From Mesobacillus foraminis (lineage in GTDB: Bacteria > Bacillota > Bacilli > Bacillales > Cytobacillaceae): 64,000 bases of DNA. The DNA is taken from positions 66,024-130,023 of the forward strand of contig NZ_SLVV01000005.1 of NCBI RefSeq assembly GCF_004340465.1. Reading direction: 5' to 3'. This document shows, piece by piece, positions 19,052-28,450 of the stretch. The translations under genes were made by a program, and so were the position numbers. Below the pieces are notes generated by a model, which worked only from the letters and a program-made list of their open reading frames with translations, ran no database searches and was not told the DNA's origin. The stretch's first letter is position 1. Each line of letters opens with the position of its first letter.

Positions 19052-20074
19052 CTATTTTCGTTTTACAAAAGCTGGCAGCTTGATCTTTGGAACTGCAACT
19101 GCAAGGATCAGGAGGATACCCACAATGATCAGAAGTGTTTGCGCCGGAATATTGATCAGCCCCAAACCGTATTGAAGGTAGCCAATGATGAATACTGCAA
19201 TCACGGTCCCGATGATTCTGCCTTTTCCTCCTGCCGTGCTGACTCCGCCTAATGCGGCCATGGCAATTACATCCAGCTCATACATGGTTGCTACATTTGG
19301 CCTTGTGCTTCCCATCCTGGAAGCAAGGAACAGTGCGGTCAGGCCAGCCATAAGACCTGCAAGGGTGAATACAATGATTTTAATTTTATCCACCTTGACC
19401 CCCGAAAAGCGGCTGGCAGTTGGGTTTTTGCCCATCGCAAAGACTTCGCGCCCAAAGGTCGTTTTATGAAGGAGGAATCCGAAAAGGATTGCCATAATGA
19501 TAAATAAGATAAGAATGAAGGGGATTCCGAATACATAACCCCAGCCAAAGAATCCAAACCATTCAGGGAAATTGCCTGATGCCTGGTCTTCAAGGATGAC
19601 GTACGCGATTCCTCGATAGAGAATCATCGTTCCCAAAGTGACAATAACGGCGGACAGTTCCTTGAACTTTACAATCAGCAGGCCATTGATAAACCCACAA
19701 AGCGCACCAACTGCCAGGCAAATCACAACAGCAAGCTCCATTGGAACACCCAGGCTGTTATACATCGTCGCCATCACAACTGATGATAAGGCGACGGTTG
19801 AACCAACAGAAATATCAATGTCACGAAGAATCATGATCATGGCCATCGGGAACACGATATAGGCCTTATCCATGAATATCATCGTGCCGTCACGCAAACT
19901 CGCATAATTGAGGAAATACGGAGAAAGACTGGCGTTGATCATCATGACGGCGATTAAGATAATGACAAGCATCCATTCCCATTGAAGGAAAAATCCTTTA
20001 AGACTGAAATCTTTCTTATCGAGGAGATTTCGCTGAATATATCCTTGCTTATCAAGTGCTGTTCTCTGTTCCAT
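19052..20074 (-). CDS. Sugar ABC permease, RbsC/RhaQ-like (second subunit)
   Basis: A 340-aa BPD_transp_2 permease with 8-10 hydrophobic helices and the family motifs DIDISVGSTVALSSVV and ALGGVSTAGGKGRIIGT. It begins three bases after the stop of the first permease, with AGGAGG upstream inside that gene's end, so the two are translated together. The presence of two different permeases plus one fused ATPase is the arrangement of RhaPQ/LsrCD importers rather than of ribose importers (family knowledge). Confidence 0.87.
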   Translation of the reverse strand: MEQRTALDKQGYIQRNLLDKKDFSLKGFFLQWEWMLVIILIAVMMINASLSPYFLNYASLRDGTMIFMDKAYIVFPMAMIMILRDIDISVGSTVALSSVVMATMYNSLGVPMELAVVICLAVGALCGFINGLLIVKFKELSAVIVTLGTMILYRGIAYVILEDQASGNFPEWFGFFGWGYVFGIPFILILFIIMAILFGFLLHKTTFGREVFAMGKNPTASRFSGVKVDKIKIIVFTLAGLMAGLTALFLASRMGSTRPNVATMYELDVIAMAALGGVSTAGGKGRIIGTVIAVFIIGYLQYGLGLINIPAQTLLIIVGILLILAVAVPKIKLPAFVKRK

Positions 20075-20077
20075 GAC

Positions 20078-21115
20078 TTATATTTTCCTCCTCATGAGAT
20101 TATTGCGGTCAACACCTCTTTTGACGAGCGTGTTAATGATAACAGCAACGAGGATGATCAGACCCTGGATCCCTGTTTGCCAGAACGGTGATACATTCAA
20201 TAATGGCAAGGCATTGTTCAAGATTCCAAGCAGAACCGACCCGAGGATGATTCCTGAAATCTTGCCGGATCCCCCAGCGATGCTCACCCCGCCTAGTATA
20301 CAGGCAGCGATAACAGTCAATTCGTAGCCAGATGCCGTATCCCCCTGAGCAGAGGCAAACTTTGAAACCCAAAGAACGCCTGAAAGACCTGCAAACCCTC
20401 CCATAATCGTATAAACGAGCAGAAGGATCCGGCCTTCCTTGATTCCGCTGACTTTTGCCGAATCAGGGTTGCTGCCCACTGCATAAATCTGCCGTCCCGT
20501 TCTTGTATGATTAATAAGGTAGTAGAATAACAGGTAGATAACGATTGCAATAACAATTAAATTATTAAGGCCAAAGGTTTTTCCGGTTGCAATTGAGACA
20601 AAGCTTTCCGGCATTTGATAGGATGAAATCCATTCCCCGCCGCTGATTTTAAATGTGACTCCTCGGTATATGTTCATCATGGCCAATGTCGCGATGATCG
20701 GAAGCAGGCCGACCTTGGCAATTAAAATTCCATTAACAGCGCCGCAAGCCATCCCGATGACAATCCCCATTAGAATGACGACAAACGGATTTAAGTTTTG
20801 ATTGGCACTGACAGCCTGCGCCGCAATCATTCCTGAAAAAGCGATGGTGGAACCTATCGATAAATCAATTCCTCTTGTTACAAGCACCAGCATCATTCCC
20901 AGTGCCAAAATACTCAAGATCGCTGTGTTTGTAATCATGTCATTGATATTTTCCCCGCTTAAAAAGCTGGGGTTGCGCAGCTGGACTGCAAGAGAAAGAA
21001 TGACAATGAACGCTAGTAATCCCAGCTCCCTGAACTTATAAATATTGGCCAGCTTAGATGTCTTTTTCACTGGTGACTGGAGCTGTGCAGAGTTTTGTAT
21101 GACATTCTCGGGCAT
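20078..21115 (-). CDS. Sugar ABC permease, RbsC/RhaP-like (first subunit)
   Basis: A 345-aa multi-pass permease of the ribose/rhamnose class. It has the paired motifs RGIDLSIGSTIAFSGMI and CILGGVSIAGGSGKISGI, which face the ATPase. A GTG three codons upstream is possible, but GAGGTG is best spaced for the ATG used. It lies 59 bp after the ATPase gene and abuts the second permease. Confidence 0.86.
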   Translation of the reverse strand: MPENVIQNSAQLQSPVKKTSKLANIYKFRELGLLAFIVILSLAVQLRNPSFLSGENINDMITNTAILSILALGMMLVLVTRGIDLSIGSTIAFSGMIAAQAVSANQNLNPFVVILMGIVIGMACGAVNGILIAKVGLLPIIATLAMMNIYRGVTFKISGGEWISSYQMPESFVSIATGKTFGLNNLIVIAIVIYLLFYYLINHTRTGRQIYAVGSNPDSAKVSGIKEGRILLLVYTIMGGFAGLSGVLWVSKFASAQGDTASGYELTVIAACILGGVSIAGGSGKISGIILGSVLLGILNNALPLLNVSPFWQTGIQGLIILVAVIINTLVKRGVDRNNLMRRKI

Positions 21116-21173
21116 ATGCTTCACCTCTTTTGTGATAAGAAAGGGCTTTTAATACCCTTTCAATAATTCTTCA

Positions 21174-22682
21174 TTAGACAACCTGCTCTTTGATTTCACT
21201 CATAGCCGCCTCAAGAATCACTTCTTGTGTGGCCTCTTTTTTATCTATTACCTTCGTGATTCTTCCTTCCCTCATGACAACGATTCGGTCACTCATTCCT
21301 AATATTTCTGGCATTTCTGAAGAAATCATGATAATTCCATAGCCTTGCGCTGCCAGATTATTGATAATTTCATAGATTGCGGATTTTGCCCCGACATCCA
21401 CTCCTTTTGTGGGCTCATCAAGGATGATAATCTCGAGATCCGCAGTCAGCAGCTTTGCTACGGCTACCTTTTGCTGGTTCCCTCCAGAAAGCGAGCTTAC
21501 CAGATCGAAAATGCTGTTCGCCTTCACATTTACTTTTTCAGCTAATTTTTTCGCAAGGGAGGCCTCTTTTTTTTCGTTTAACCAGCCTTTGCTCGACAGG
21601 TCTTTTAAAGCTGGAAGGGTAATGTTCCGCCCAATCCCCCAGTCCAGCACCAGCCCCTGCAGCTGCCGGTCTTCAGGCAAATACCCGATCCCAAGGTTCA
21701 TGGCTTCCTTTGGGTTCCTCACTCTAATTTTTTGTCCCTTTAGATAAACTTCTCCATTGTCATAAGTGGTGATTCCAAAAAGTGACTGGCATACTTCCGT
21801 TCGACCTGCACCTACCAGTCCGGTTAATCCAAGAATCTCTCCCTTGTTGAGGGTAAAGGAAATGTCTGCGTAATAGCCCATTTTCCCCAGGTTTTTTACC
21901 TCCAGCAGTTTTTCGCCAGCTTTATTCTTCTTGTGTGGATATACCTGGGTGATTTCACGGCCGACCATAGCCACAATCAGCTGGTCATTGGTGATTTCAT
22001 TCACTCCCCATGATCCAATGTACCTGGAATCTCTGAATACCGTCACCTGGCTGGCCAGCCGGTACATGTCTTCGAAGCGGTGGGAAATAAAAATGATGGA
22101 TGCTCCCTGATCTCTCAGGCGCTCGGTAATTTTATATAACTCTTCACTTTCCCTGGCTGTTAAAGCAGCTGTTGGTTCGTCCATGATGATAATTTTTGCT
22201 TTTGTTGAAATCGCCTTGGCAATCTCAACAATCTGCTGCTGGGCGACACTGAGGGAACCCATTTCGGTCTTTGGATCAATGGAAGACCCTAAATCCTGCA
22301 AAATTGCTTTTGCTTCAGCATGCATTTCCTTCCATCGCAGCCGCTTGGTTGTTTTATGAACCTTTTCATGACCCATGAAGATATTTTCTGTTACGCTTAA
22401 GTCCGGATAATTGGTCACATGCTGATAAATAGCAGCTATCCCTTTGTTCTGGGCATCCTTTGGATTCGCAAATTGCACCTTCTCCCCGTACAGGAACATT
22501 TCACCCTCATTTGGGGCATGGACCCCGGTGATCACCTTAATAAAGGTAGACTTGCCGGCCCCGTTCTCCCCCATCAAAGCATGGATTTCTCCAGCCTTCA
22601 GCTTAAAATGCACATTATCAAGAGCTTTTACACCGGGAAATTTCTTTGTAATCCCTCTCAGCTCGAGAACATATTCTGACAT
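21174..22682 (-). CDS. Sugar ABC transporter double ATPase, RbsA/RhaT-like
   Basis: A 502-aa protein made of two fused ATPase halves that energise the importer. The first half has Walker A GENGAGKST and Walker B IIIMDEPTAALT with signature LSVAQQQ. The second half has a degenerate Walker A, GLVGAGRTE, and signature LSGGNQQKV with IIILDEPTKGVD, exactly as in RbsA-type proteins where only one site is fully active. First gene of the four-gene operon, ATG after AGGAGTG. The promoter region upstream has a cre-like box. Confidence 0.9.
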   Translation of the reverse strand: MSEYVLELRGITKKFPGVKALDNVHFKLKAGEIHALMGENGAGKSTFIKVITGVHAPNEGEMFLYGEKVQFANPKDAQNKGIAAIYQHVTNYPDLSVTENIFMGHEKVHKTTKRLRWKEMHAEAKAILQDLGSSIDPKTEMGSLSVAQQQIVEIAKAISTKAKIIIMDEPTAALTARESEELYKITERLRDQGASIIFISHRFEDMYRLASQVTVFRDSRYIGSWGVNEITNDQLIVAMVGREITQVYPHKKNKAGEKLLEVKNLGKMGYYADISFTLNKGEILGLTGLVGAGRTEVCQSLFGITTYDNGEVYLKGQKIRVRNPKEAMNLGIGYLPEDRQLQGLVLDWGIGRNITLPALKDLSSKGWLNEKKEASLAKKLAEKVNVKANSIFDLVSSLSGGNQQKVAVAKLLTADLEIIILDEPTKGVDVGAKSAIYEIINNLAAQGYGIIMISSEMPEILGMSDRIVVMREGRITKVIDKKEATQEVILEAAMSEIKEQVV

Positions 22683-22760
22683 GCTATCACTCCTACATGT
22701 TTGAGATTGCTTACTCCCGTCCTTTCAATCTATTAAAGAACAATTAGTAGTCCTTCCGAC

Positions 22761-22774
22761 TAAAAGCGCTTACA
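22761..22774. promoter_or_regulatory. Cre-like box upstream of the importer operon
   Basis: The top strand reads TAAAAGCGCTTACA, that is TGTAAGCGCTTTTA on the bottom strand. It differs from the cre consensus only in the next-to-last base (T for C). It lies about 80 bp before the ATPase gene. Confidence 0.45.
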
Positions 22775-22905
22775 TACATCTTAATAAACCTTTAGCTATT
22801 GTAGTAGGAGACGTTTTTCGGTTTAGGGGGATGATTTTCTGCTGTTTTGAAAATTACTGGCCGCGAATGGCAACAGCGAGGAATAAAAGCGGAAGAGAAA
22901 GAGAT

Positions 22906-22933
22906 ATAAAAAAACTTCCTAAAAAAGGAAGTT
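22906..22933 (-). terminator. Terminator of the sensory operon
   Basis: AACTTCC and GGAAGTT arms; on the minus strand the stem is followed by seven T. The first arm overlaps the stop codon of the response-regulator gene, so regulator and importer are separate transcription units. Confidence 0.75.
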
Positions 22934-24578
22934 AATGTTGCTCAAATAAAATACTCTCTTTATACTTTGACGGTGTTTCTCCATATTGCTTTTTAAATAA
23001 TTTTGTGAAATATTTCGTGTCGGTATACCCAACCATTTCAGAAATCGCATATATTTTAAAGTTTGAACTGACTAAAAGCATCCGTGCTTTTTCCATCCTG
23101 ATCCTGGTTACATAGTCCAGAACGGTTTCCCCAGTCTGGCTTTTAAAATACTCGCAAAAATAAGTCGGATTCAAATAAACCTCGCTGGCGATTTTTTGAA
23201 TCGTTATGTTTTGGTCAAGATGATCCCGGATCCATCTTTTCGCAACTTCAATTGGATCTGCACTCTGTGTTTCAGATTTTTGCTCCATTATGGCGAGTAC
23301 CTTTTTAACCCACTCATATACTTCGTTCCGCAGTTCAATTAAATTAACCATTTTTTTGGTTAAACCAAATACCTCTTTCATAAGTGGGAATTCGGCTCTG
23401 CCCTGGTTATTTTTAATCATGTAATTAATGATCTGAATGCCCAGCAAGTGCAAAGAATGCTCGATTTCCTCCGGTGAACTCAGGGATTGTATCCTATTAA
23501 GGAATCCCATTATTTCATTCTTCGTTTTCTCCGGATTCCTGCTGTCCAGCGAATAGATGATTCGATTAATCTGATGTTCTGCCTCTTTGCTGTCCATTCC
23601 TTTTTTGTTCATCTTCAATTGATTGATGGCTTCAGAAGAAAAGATCCGATTGCCGCCATAGAGCAGGCGGAACTGGATATAAGTAAGAAGTTCATCCTTT
23701 AAACTAGGCAGTAAGGCAAGGTCATTGATCTTCCGGCTCACAGCAATCGAACAAGTAAAAGGCGTGTACCTTTTAATATTCAATCGCAGCTCATCTGCGA
23801 ACTGAAGTCCGCCCTCATCAATTGATAAGTCCCCCTTCCCTTCCTGTGCATGAAGGAGCAGCCAGAATGATAAATCTTCTCCCTTCCATCTCCACGTATG
23901 AATGGAGGAACGCACAAGGTTTCCCCTCATTTCTTCATACATATTTTCAATGGCAAATGTCCAGGCATTCCAGTCGTCTTTTTCAAAGGCTTTTGACTTG
24001 CTCAACAGGTTATCCAGACCGACATACATGAGCACATACTCGCCGTTGGGAAAATCCTTTGTCCATTCTAGAAGGGAAAGGTCTATATCCTGTTTCCAGG
24101 TGACTTCACTTAACATCTGCGTTTGTTTAACATGGGTGAATTGTGAGGCTTTTGACTCAATTTCTTCCAGCCGCAGGGAGTCATTCCACTCAGCGTGAAT
24201 TTTTTCTTTGATCTTCCTCAGCTGTGACTTGAAGTCATCGCGGTCAATCGGTTTAATCATGTAATCACTGGCACCTTCACGAATCGCGGTCTGCAGGAAC
24301 TGGAAGTCATCAAATCCACTTATCACCATCGCGTGAAAGGCCGATAATTCTTTTAATCTTTTAATGAGCGTCAGTCCATCCATGCCAGGCATCTTGACGT
24401 CAGTAATCAGCAGGTCAAAGGGAATCTCCTCTTCTTGAATCGCTGTTAAACATTCATCTCCGCTGCTGAAGCTTCCAGCCACTTCCCATTCTTCCTCATT
24501 CGAAAGGACCAGTCGTTCCACTCCGCGCCTCAGCCTTGCTTCGTCATCGACAATGATGGCTCTTATTTTCCTAGGCAC
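22932..24578 (-). CDS. YesN-type response regulator with AraC DNA-binding domain
   Basis: A 548-aa regulator. The receiver domain (residues 1-120) has VDDE near the start, phosphoacceptor Asp in LLITDVKMPGMDGL and Lys in MIKPID. The C-terminal 100 residues form an AraC double helix-turn-helix with YLNPTYFCEYFKS and MVGYTDTKYFTKLFKK. The likely start is a GTG that overlaps the kinase stop by 8 bp, after GGGGGTG; a GTG five codons earlier is also open. It probably activates the importer operon just downstream and perhaps the rhamnosidase gene (inference from position). Confidence 0.88.
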   Translation of the reverse strand: MPRKIRAIIVDDEARLRRGVERLVLSNEEEWEVAGSFSSGDECLTAIQEEEIPFDLLITDVKMPGMDGLTLIKRLKELSAFHAMVISGFDDFQFLQTAIREGASDYMIKPIDRDDFKSQLRKIKEKIHAEWNDSLRLEEIESKASQFTHVKQTQMLSEVTWKQDIDLSLLEWTKDFPNGEYVLMYVGLDNLLSKSKAFEKDDWNAWTFAIENMYEEMRGNLVRSSIHTWRWKGEDLSFWLLLHAQEGKGDLSIDEGGLQFADELRLNIKRYTPFTCSIAVSRKINDLALLPSLKDELLTYIQFRLLYGGNRIFSSEAINQLKMNKKGMDSKEAEHQINRIIYSLDSRNPEKTKNEIMGFLNRIQSLSSPEEIEHSLHLLGIQIINYMIKNNQGRAEFPLMKEVFGLTKKMVNLIELRNEVYEWVKKVLAIMEQKSETQSADPIEVAKRWIRDHLDQNITIQKIASEVYLNPTYFCEYFKSQTGETVLDYVTRIRMEKARMLLVSSNFKIYAISEMVGYTDTKYFTKLFKKQYGETPSKYKESILFEQH

Positions 24579-26397
24579 TTTCCACACCCCCACTTATATT
24601 TGCAGCTTGCTCACCTGTCAGCATGGGAATCTTAATGATAACCTCTGTACCTTCATGGATCTTGCTCTTTATTTCCAGACCATAGGGATCGCCAAAGATC
24701 ATGGCAATTCTTGCATGGACATTTCTTAATCCAAAACCTGAATTCCGTCCGGCCATTGGATCTTTCCCTAGTAATCCATTTAATTTCGACAGCACTGTCT
24801 CGTCGATTCCAGGGCCGTTATCCTTTACCTTGATCATCAGCTCATTATTGGCTGTTTTACGGATAAAAATTTGGATTACACAGGTTTGATATTCTTCAAG
24901 TCCATATTTAATCGCGTTTTCAATAATCGGCTGCAGAATGAACTTCGGCGTATAATAGCGATTTGTATCAATTTCTTCGTAAATCTCGAAATGAATCCGA
25001 TCTTCAAATCGAAATTTTTGAATGGTCAAGTAATTATTCGTATGTAGGACTTCAAAGGAAATCGGGACGACACGGTCCTTATTATTAAGTGAGTATCTTA
25101 ACATCCGACCCAATAGCGTCACCATTTTGACGACAACTTCTGTCTCTTCTTCCTCAACTGCATATCCTATGGTTTCAAGTGTGTTGTACATAAAATGGGG
25201 ATTAATTTGAGATTGCAGCGCATAAAGCTCCGCATCCTTTTGCCGCAATTCAATCTGATAATTCTTTTTTATTAATTGGTTAATTTCCTGCATCATTGAA
25301 TTAAAGCTCTTGGCAAGGGTACCGACTTCATCCCTTGAATCAATCAGAAGGTCGACATTAAAATTCCCTTTTTCTACTTGTTTCATCAGTTTCGCAAGCT
25401 TGTTTAAAGGATTGGATACATTCCATGCCAGCAGGATCGAAATCCCAATGCTGAGGAGCACGACGAGAATAAAAACAATGATTGTCCCATTTCGTACAGC
25501 ATCGGCTTCCTGGGTTAAATCACTTAAGGGAATGCTATGGAATATTTTCCAGTCGTTGCCTTGAAAATCCGCCGTGCTAATCAAGTCGTTATCCGCCAGT
25601 CCAGTTGTCCGAAAGCTGCCATTGATCCTCGGATATTCGGAATACTTGTCATCAAACTTGCCAATGAATTCAGGATCGGTATGAAAGAAAATCCTTCCCG
25701 CGGAATCCGTCATCCATATACTTGACTGTCCTTCTTCTTTTAAGTTACTTAAGGCTTTTTCAAAAAATGTCAGTTCAACAGCGATAAGCATGGTTCCCAG
25801 GTTTTCCTGGTTCTCAAAGTCCCTTAATTGCTTCATCAATAAAATAAAGGGCGGGTTCCCCTTGAATTTGAGGTTTGTTTCGTAAGGAAGGAGAACCTCT
25901 TCTTTCCCTTCCAAATCGAGATCCTGTCCATAAGGCAGGAATGAAGACTCTAATCCCAATCCGCTATACGTGACCTTTGTACTCTTATACAGCCTGTTTT
26001 TTGAGAGCAGGAAGACGCCCAGAATATCAGAATTTCCTCCATTAATATAGGTTCTTGACAGAAAGCTGTTCACCAAAAATTCATCTCTTAATAAATTGGA
26101 TTTGCTTTGGTAGGAATCCTTTCTGAGGATTTCGATCACCTGGGGTGAATTATACAAAGAATCGGGCAGCCGTTTCATTTCATCTAAATGATGATCAATA
26201 TTTCCATTAGCCTGCTCCAAAAGCTTGGGAATGTATTCTCCTACCTGTTCTTCAACCGAGTTCGTATACTGGCTATACGCTACATAGCCCAGCACAGAAA
26301 TCGGGATGACAGTCAGAAGGAGATAGGTAATCATCAGCTTGGTCATTAATTTATAATTTCTCAGCCTTACATGTCTAAAAATCATATTGGTCCACAT
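24571..26397 (-). CDS. YesM-type sensor histidine kinase
   Basis: A 608-aa membrane kinase. It has an N-terminal helix (residues about 18-40), a 250-residue extracytoplasmic sensor domain, a second helix near 305-330, and a HAMP segment (NPLNKLAKLMKQVEKGNF). The His-kinase domain has its phosphoacceptor His in LQSQINPHFMYNTLE, with N-box QPIIENAIKYGL and G-boxes DNGPGI and GFGLRNV. It overlaps the end of the preceding binding-lipoprotein gene by 23 bp and is overlapped by the regulator gene, so all three are translationally coupled. Confidence 0.9.
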   Translation of the reverse strand: MWTNMIFRHVRLRNYKLMTKLMITYLLLTVIPISVLGYVAYSQYTNSVEEQVGEYIPKLLEQANGNIDHHLDEMKRLPDSLYNSPQVIEILRKDSYQSKSNLLRDEFLVNSFLSRTYINGGNSDILGVFLLSKNRLYKSTKVTYSGLGLESSFLPYGQDLDLEGKEEVLLPYETNLKFKGNPPFILLMKQLRDFENQENLGTMLIAVELTFFEKALSNLKEEGQSSIWMTDSAGRIFFHTDPEFIGKFDDKYSEYPRINGSFRTTGLADNDLISTADFQGNDWKIFHSIPLSDLTQEADAVRNGTIIVFILVVLLSIGISILLAWNVSNPLNKLAKLMKQVEKGNFNVDLLIDSRDEVGTLAKSFNSMMQEINQLIKKNYQIELRQKDAELYALQSQINPHFMYNTLETIGYAVEEEETEVVVKMVTLLGRMLRYSLNNKDRVVPISFEVLHTNNYLTIQKFRFEDRIHFEIYEEIDTNRYYTPKFILQPIIENAIKYGLEEYQTCVIQIFIRKTANNELMIKVKDNGPGIDETVLSKLNGLLGKDPMAGRNSGFGLRNVHARIAMIFGDPYGLEIKSKIHEGTEVIIKIPMLTGEQAANISGGVESA

Positions 26398-27421
26398 TAT
26401 CCTTAGTAAAATCGATCGGTTCTCCCATTGTCACCACATCATCCAGCATCCGGATCTTCCCTACTCCCGGAATTTCCTGATTGTCATAAGGGTGGACTCC
26501 AGTTGCCATATTCTTGCTTAGGGCAACAGTGAGATAGCCAAGTTTTTTAGGACTCCACAGCGTAATGATCTGAGCTGACCCATCTTTTAGATATTCATTC
26601 ATCGGGTTTGGCGGAGATAGTCCAACAACAGCTATTTTCCCCGCCTTCCCCGCTTCCTTGACCGCTTGTGCAGCAGCTGGCGGCCCAACGGACGAATTGC
26701 CGATAATACCTTTCAGCTGTGGATGGTCCTTGATGAGCTTCTGGGCAATTAAATAGGCTTTATTCGGATTGTCATCTGTGGCTGCAATTGTGACTAATTT
26801 CATATTAGGGTAATATTCCTTTTGGTGCTGCTGAATCCATTTCAGCCATTCATTTAAATTTGAGGCTGAATTTGCCCCTGTCATAATGGCAAATTCCCCT
26901 TGTTCGCCTACATTCCACGCCAGAGTGTCCATTAAGTGCCGGCCTAAGGTTTCCGGATTTACCATGTTGATAAAAAAGTCCCTGCCTTCCTGGAGCGTAT
27001 CAGCATCCCAGGTGATGACCTTAATTTGATGGTTCTGTGCCTTTTTTAAGACGGGAATCAGCTTTTCGGGGTCATTGGCTGAAACTGCAATCACGTCAAT
27101 CTCTTCATTTTCAATCAGTTCATCAATGATTTTTATTTGCTGTTTCGAATCGGCCACAGTAGGTCCTTTGTAAATGACCTTGACTCCGAGTTCTCTTCCT
27201 GCTTCTATGGCGCCCTCTTCCACAGCATTAAAATAAGGAATATTAATCACCTTTGGAATTATCGCAACCGTGTATTCGGTTAAGTGCTGTTCTTCATCCC
27301 CTTGCTGTGATGGCCTATTATTAAAAACCACTTTATATTCATCGGTGTTTGCCGCGCCCAAACTGCAACCGCTTACAAATAAAAACAAAAGGACATTAAA
27401 GGAAAATAGTTTTTTTATCAT
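26375..27421 (-). CDS. LsrB/RhaS-like sugar-binding lipoprotein, probable kinase co-sensor
   Basis: A 348-aa PBP1-family binding protein with lipobox VSGC at residues 16-19. It has YTVAIIPKVINIPYFNAVEEG, then VSANDPEKLIPVLKKAQ and VGPPAAAQAVKEAG, patterns parallel to the transport binding protein at 17.9 kb but clearly diverged. It heads a kinase/regulator operon and has no permease or ATPase partner of its own. By analogy to binding-protein-assisted two-component systems it probably reports extracellular sugar to the kinase (inference). The first 20 residues after the lipobox form a linker that would let it dock near the kinase. Confidence 0.83.
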   Translation of the reverse strand: MIKKLFSFNVLLFLFVSGCSLGAANTDEYKVVFNNRPSQQGDEEQHLTEYTVAIIPKVINIPYFNAVEEGAIEAGRELGVKVIYKGPTVADSKQQIKIIDELIENEEIDVIAVSANDPEKLIPVLKKAQNHQIKVITWDADTLQEGRDFFINMVNPETLGRHLMDTLAWNVGEQGEFAIMTGANSASNLNEWLKWIQQHQKEYYPNMKLVTIAATDDNPNKAYLIAQKLIKDHPQLKGIIGNSSVGPPAAAQAVKEAGKAGKIAVVGLSPPNPMNEYLKDGSAQIITLWSPKKLGYLTVALSKNMATGVHPYDNQEIPGVGKIRMLDDVVTMGEPIDFTKDNVDQYDF

Positions 27422-27740
27422 TATTTGCCCCCTCCCCTTTTGTGCGACTTTATATCTATTCAGATAATATCATATGTTTTTATTGTTTTGAATTATCTAT
27501 TCACTATTATTCACGGTGGTTCTTTTTGCTTAAGACTAGATTCTATTTTACCGTAGCAATGTCCTAAAAAGGAGTGTCCGAGGATCCTAAGTAAACATGT
27601 ACGTTTCTAACTGGCAAAAGTTTTTACAGTATAATAAACAAATTTAAGTATGCTGAAGTAAATTTCTTTCCTGCACAGTACATAATTTCCTTGCCTTTTG
27701 GAAAAACTAGCCTTAATAAGTAAAATAAGGAGGAATTCAA
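27422..27740. other. Intergenic promoter region
   Basis: AT-rich spacer between two divergent units (sensory operon leftwards, 88-aa gene rightwards). No gene or strong hairpin was recognised. Confidence 0.4.
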
Positions 27741-28007
27741 TTGTCCTACTATGAACATCCAGACAAACAGGGGCTATTTCAGGCGGCTCAGCAAGGGATG
27801 AAGCAGGCAACGGATGTTTACACCGGGATGGATCCGTCAAGTCCGGAGTATGGATCCCAATTAAGCAATCTAATGCAGGAAGTGAACGAAGCCATTCAGC
27901 AAATCCAGACTGCCATTTCCTATGCATCTGACCACCAGCGAATGCAGCTAGGCCAATACCTTGATATCCTCCAATCAATCCTGACTGATGTCAACAAATT
28001 AAATTAA
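27741..28007 (+). CDS. Small conserved-type protein of unknown function, 88 aa
   Basis: The start is TTG, eight bases after AAGGAGGAA, and the gene is followed by a good terminator. The product is acidic, rich in Gln and helix-forming residues (QEVNEAIQQIQTAISYASDH), without signal peptide, membrane span or Cys. It resembles the many small all-helical Bacillus proteins. I cannot assign a family with confidence. Confidence 0.65.
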   Translation: MSYYEHPDKQGLFQAAQQGMKQATDVYTGMDPSSPEYGSQLSNLMQEVNEAIQQIQTAISYASDHQRMQLGQYLDILQSILTDVNKLN

Positions 28008-28072
28008 TTCATTTGGCTGCCTTGATTGCCATTATGACATATAAAAATGAGTCAAAATTAACTTATAAAATG

Positions 28073-28106
28073 ACAGACCGATAAAAAAATTTGGTCTGTT
28101 TTTTTA
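28073..28106 (+). terminator. Rho-independent terminator
   Basis: ACAGACC and GGTCTGT arms followed by seven T, 65 bp after the 88-aa gene. Confidence 0.8.
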
Positions 28107-28450
28107 TGATACATAGTCCTTATGCTATCTGAAAATAAACACTTCACCAATGACCACAAAACTTCTTCTATGAGCTTTTCCATTCTTTCTTCTTGTGCGT
28201 ATTAGACACTCCTCTTTTTCATCCTGCCAGAACGTGTACTATGAAGCTCTTAAAATGACTCTTTTGGATTGTCATACGCTTATTCGGGCATCATGGGTAT
28301 TTTTATAACGACTCTTTTGTTCTCCGGTCCTCGAATAAGGGAATTATAGAGCTTTTCAATCCGCCATTCCTCTTATTCCATTACCCTGACGATCAATCCA
28401 TAAAGATGGGTTCACCCGAAACGAGACCAGCCAAAATGATTTCCCTCTAT
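28107..28450. other. Intergenic stretch, no gene recognised
   Basis: No gene seen. Two loosely similar segments near 28255-28295 and 28310-28350 share GACTCTTTTG followed by a TTATTCG or CGAATAAG motif; they may be a degenerate repeat. Confidence 0.35.

Noticed and set aside
17930-22682. Autoinducer-2 (Lsr) importer
   Set aside because: The gene layout allows it, but no lsrK, lsrF, lsrG or lsrR is present and the adjacent GH78 gene favours rhamnose; kept only as an alternative.
28255-28350. Two loosely similar 40-bp segments sharing GACTCTTTTG
   Set aside because: Similarity is too weak by eye to call a repeat family; noted only in the gap entry.
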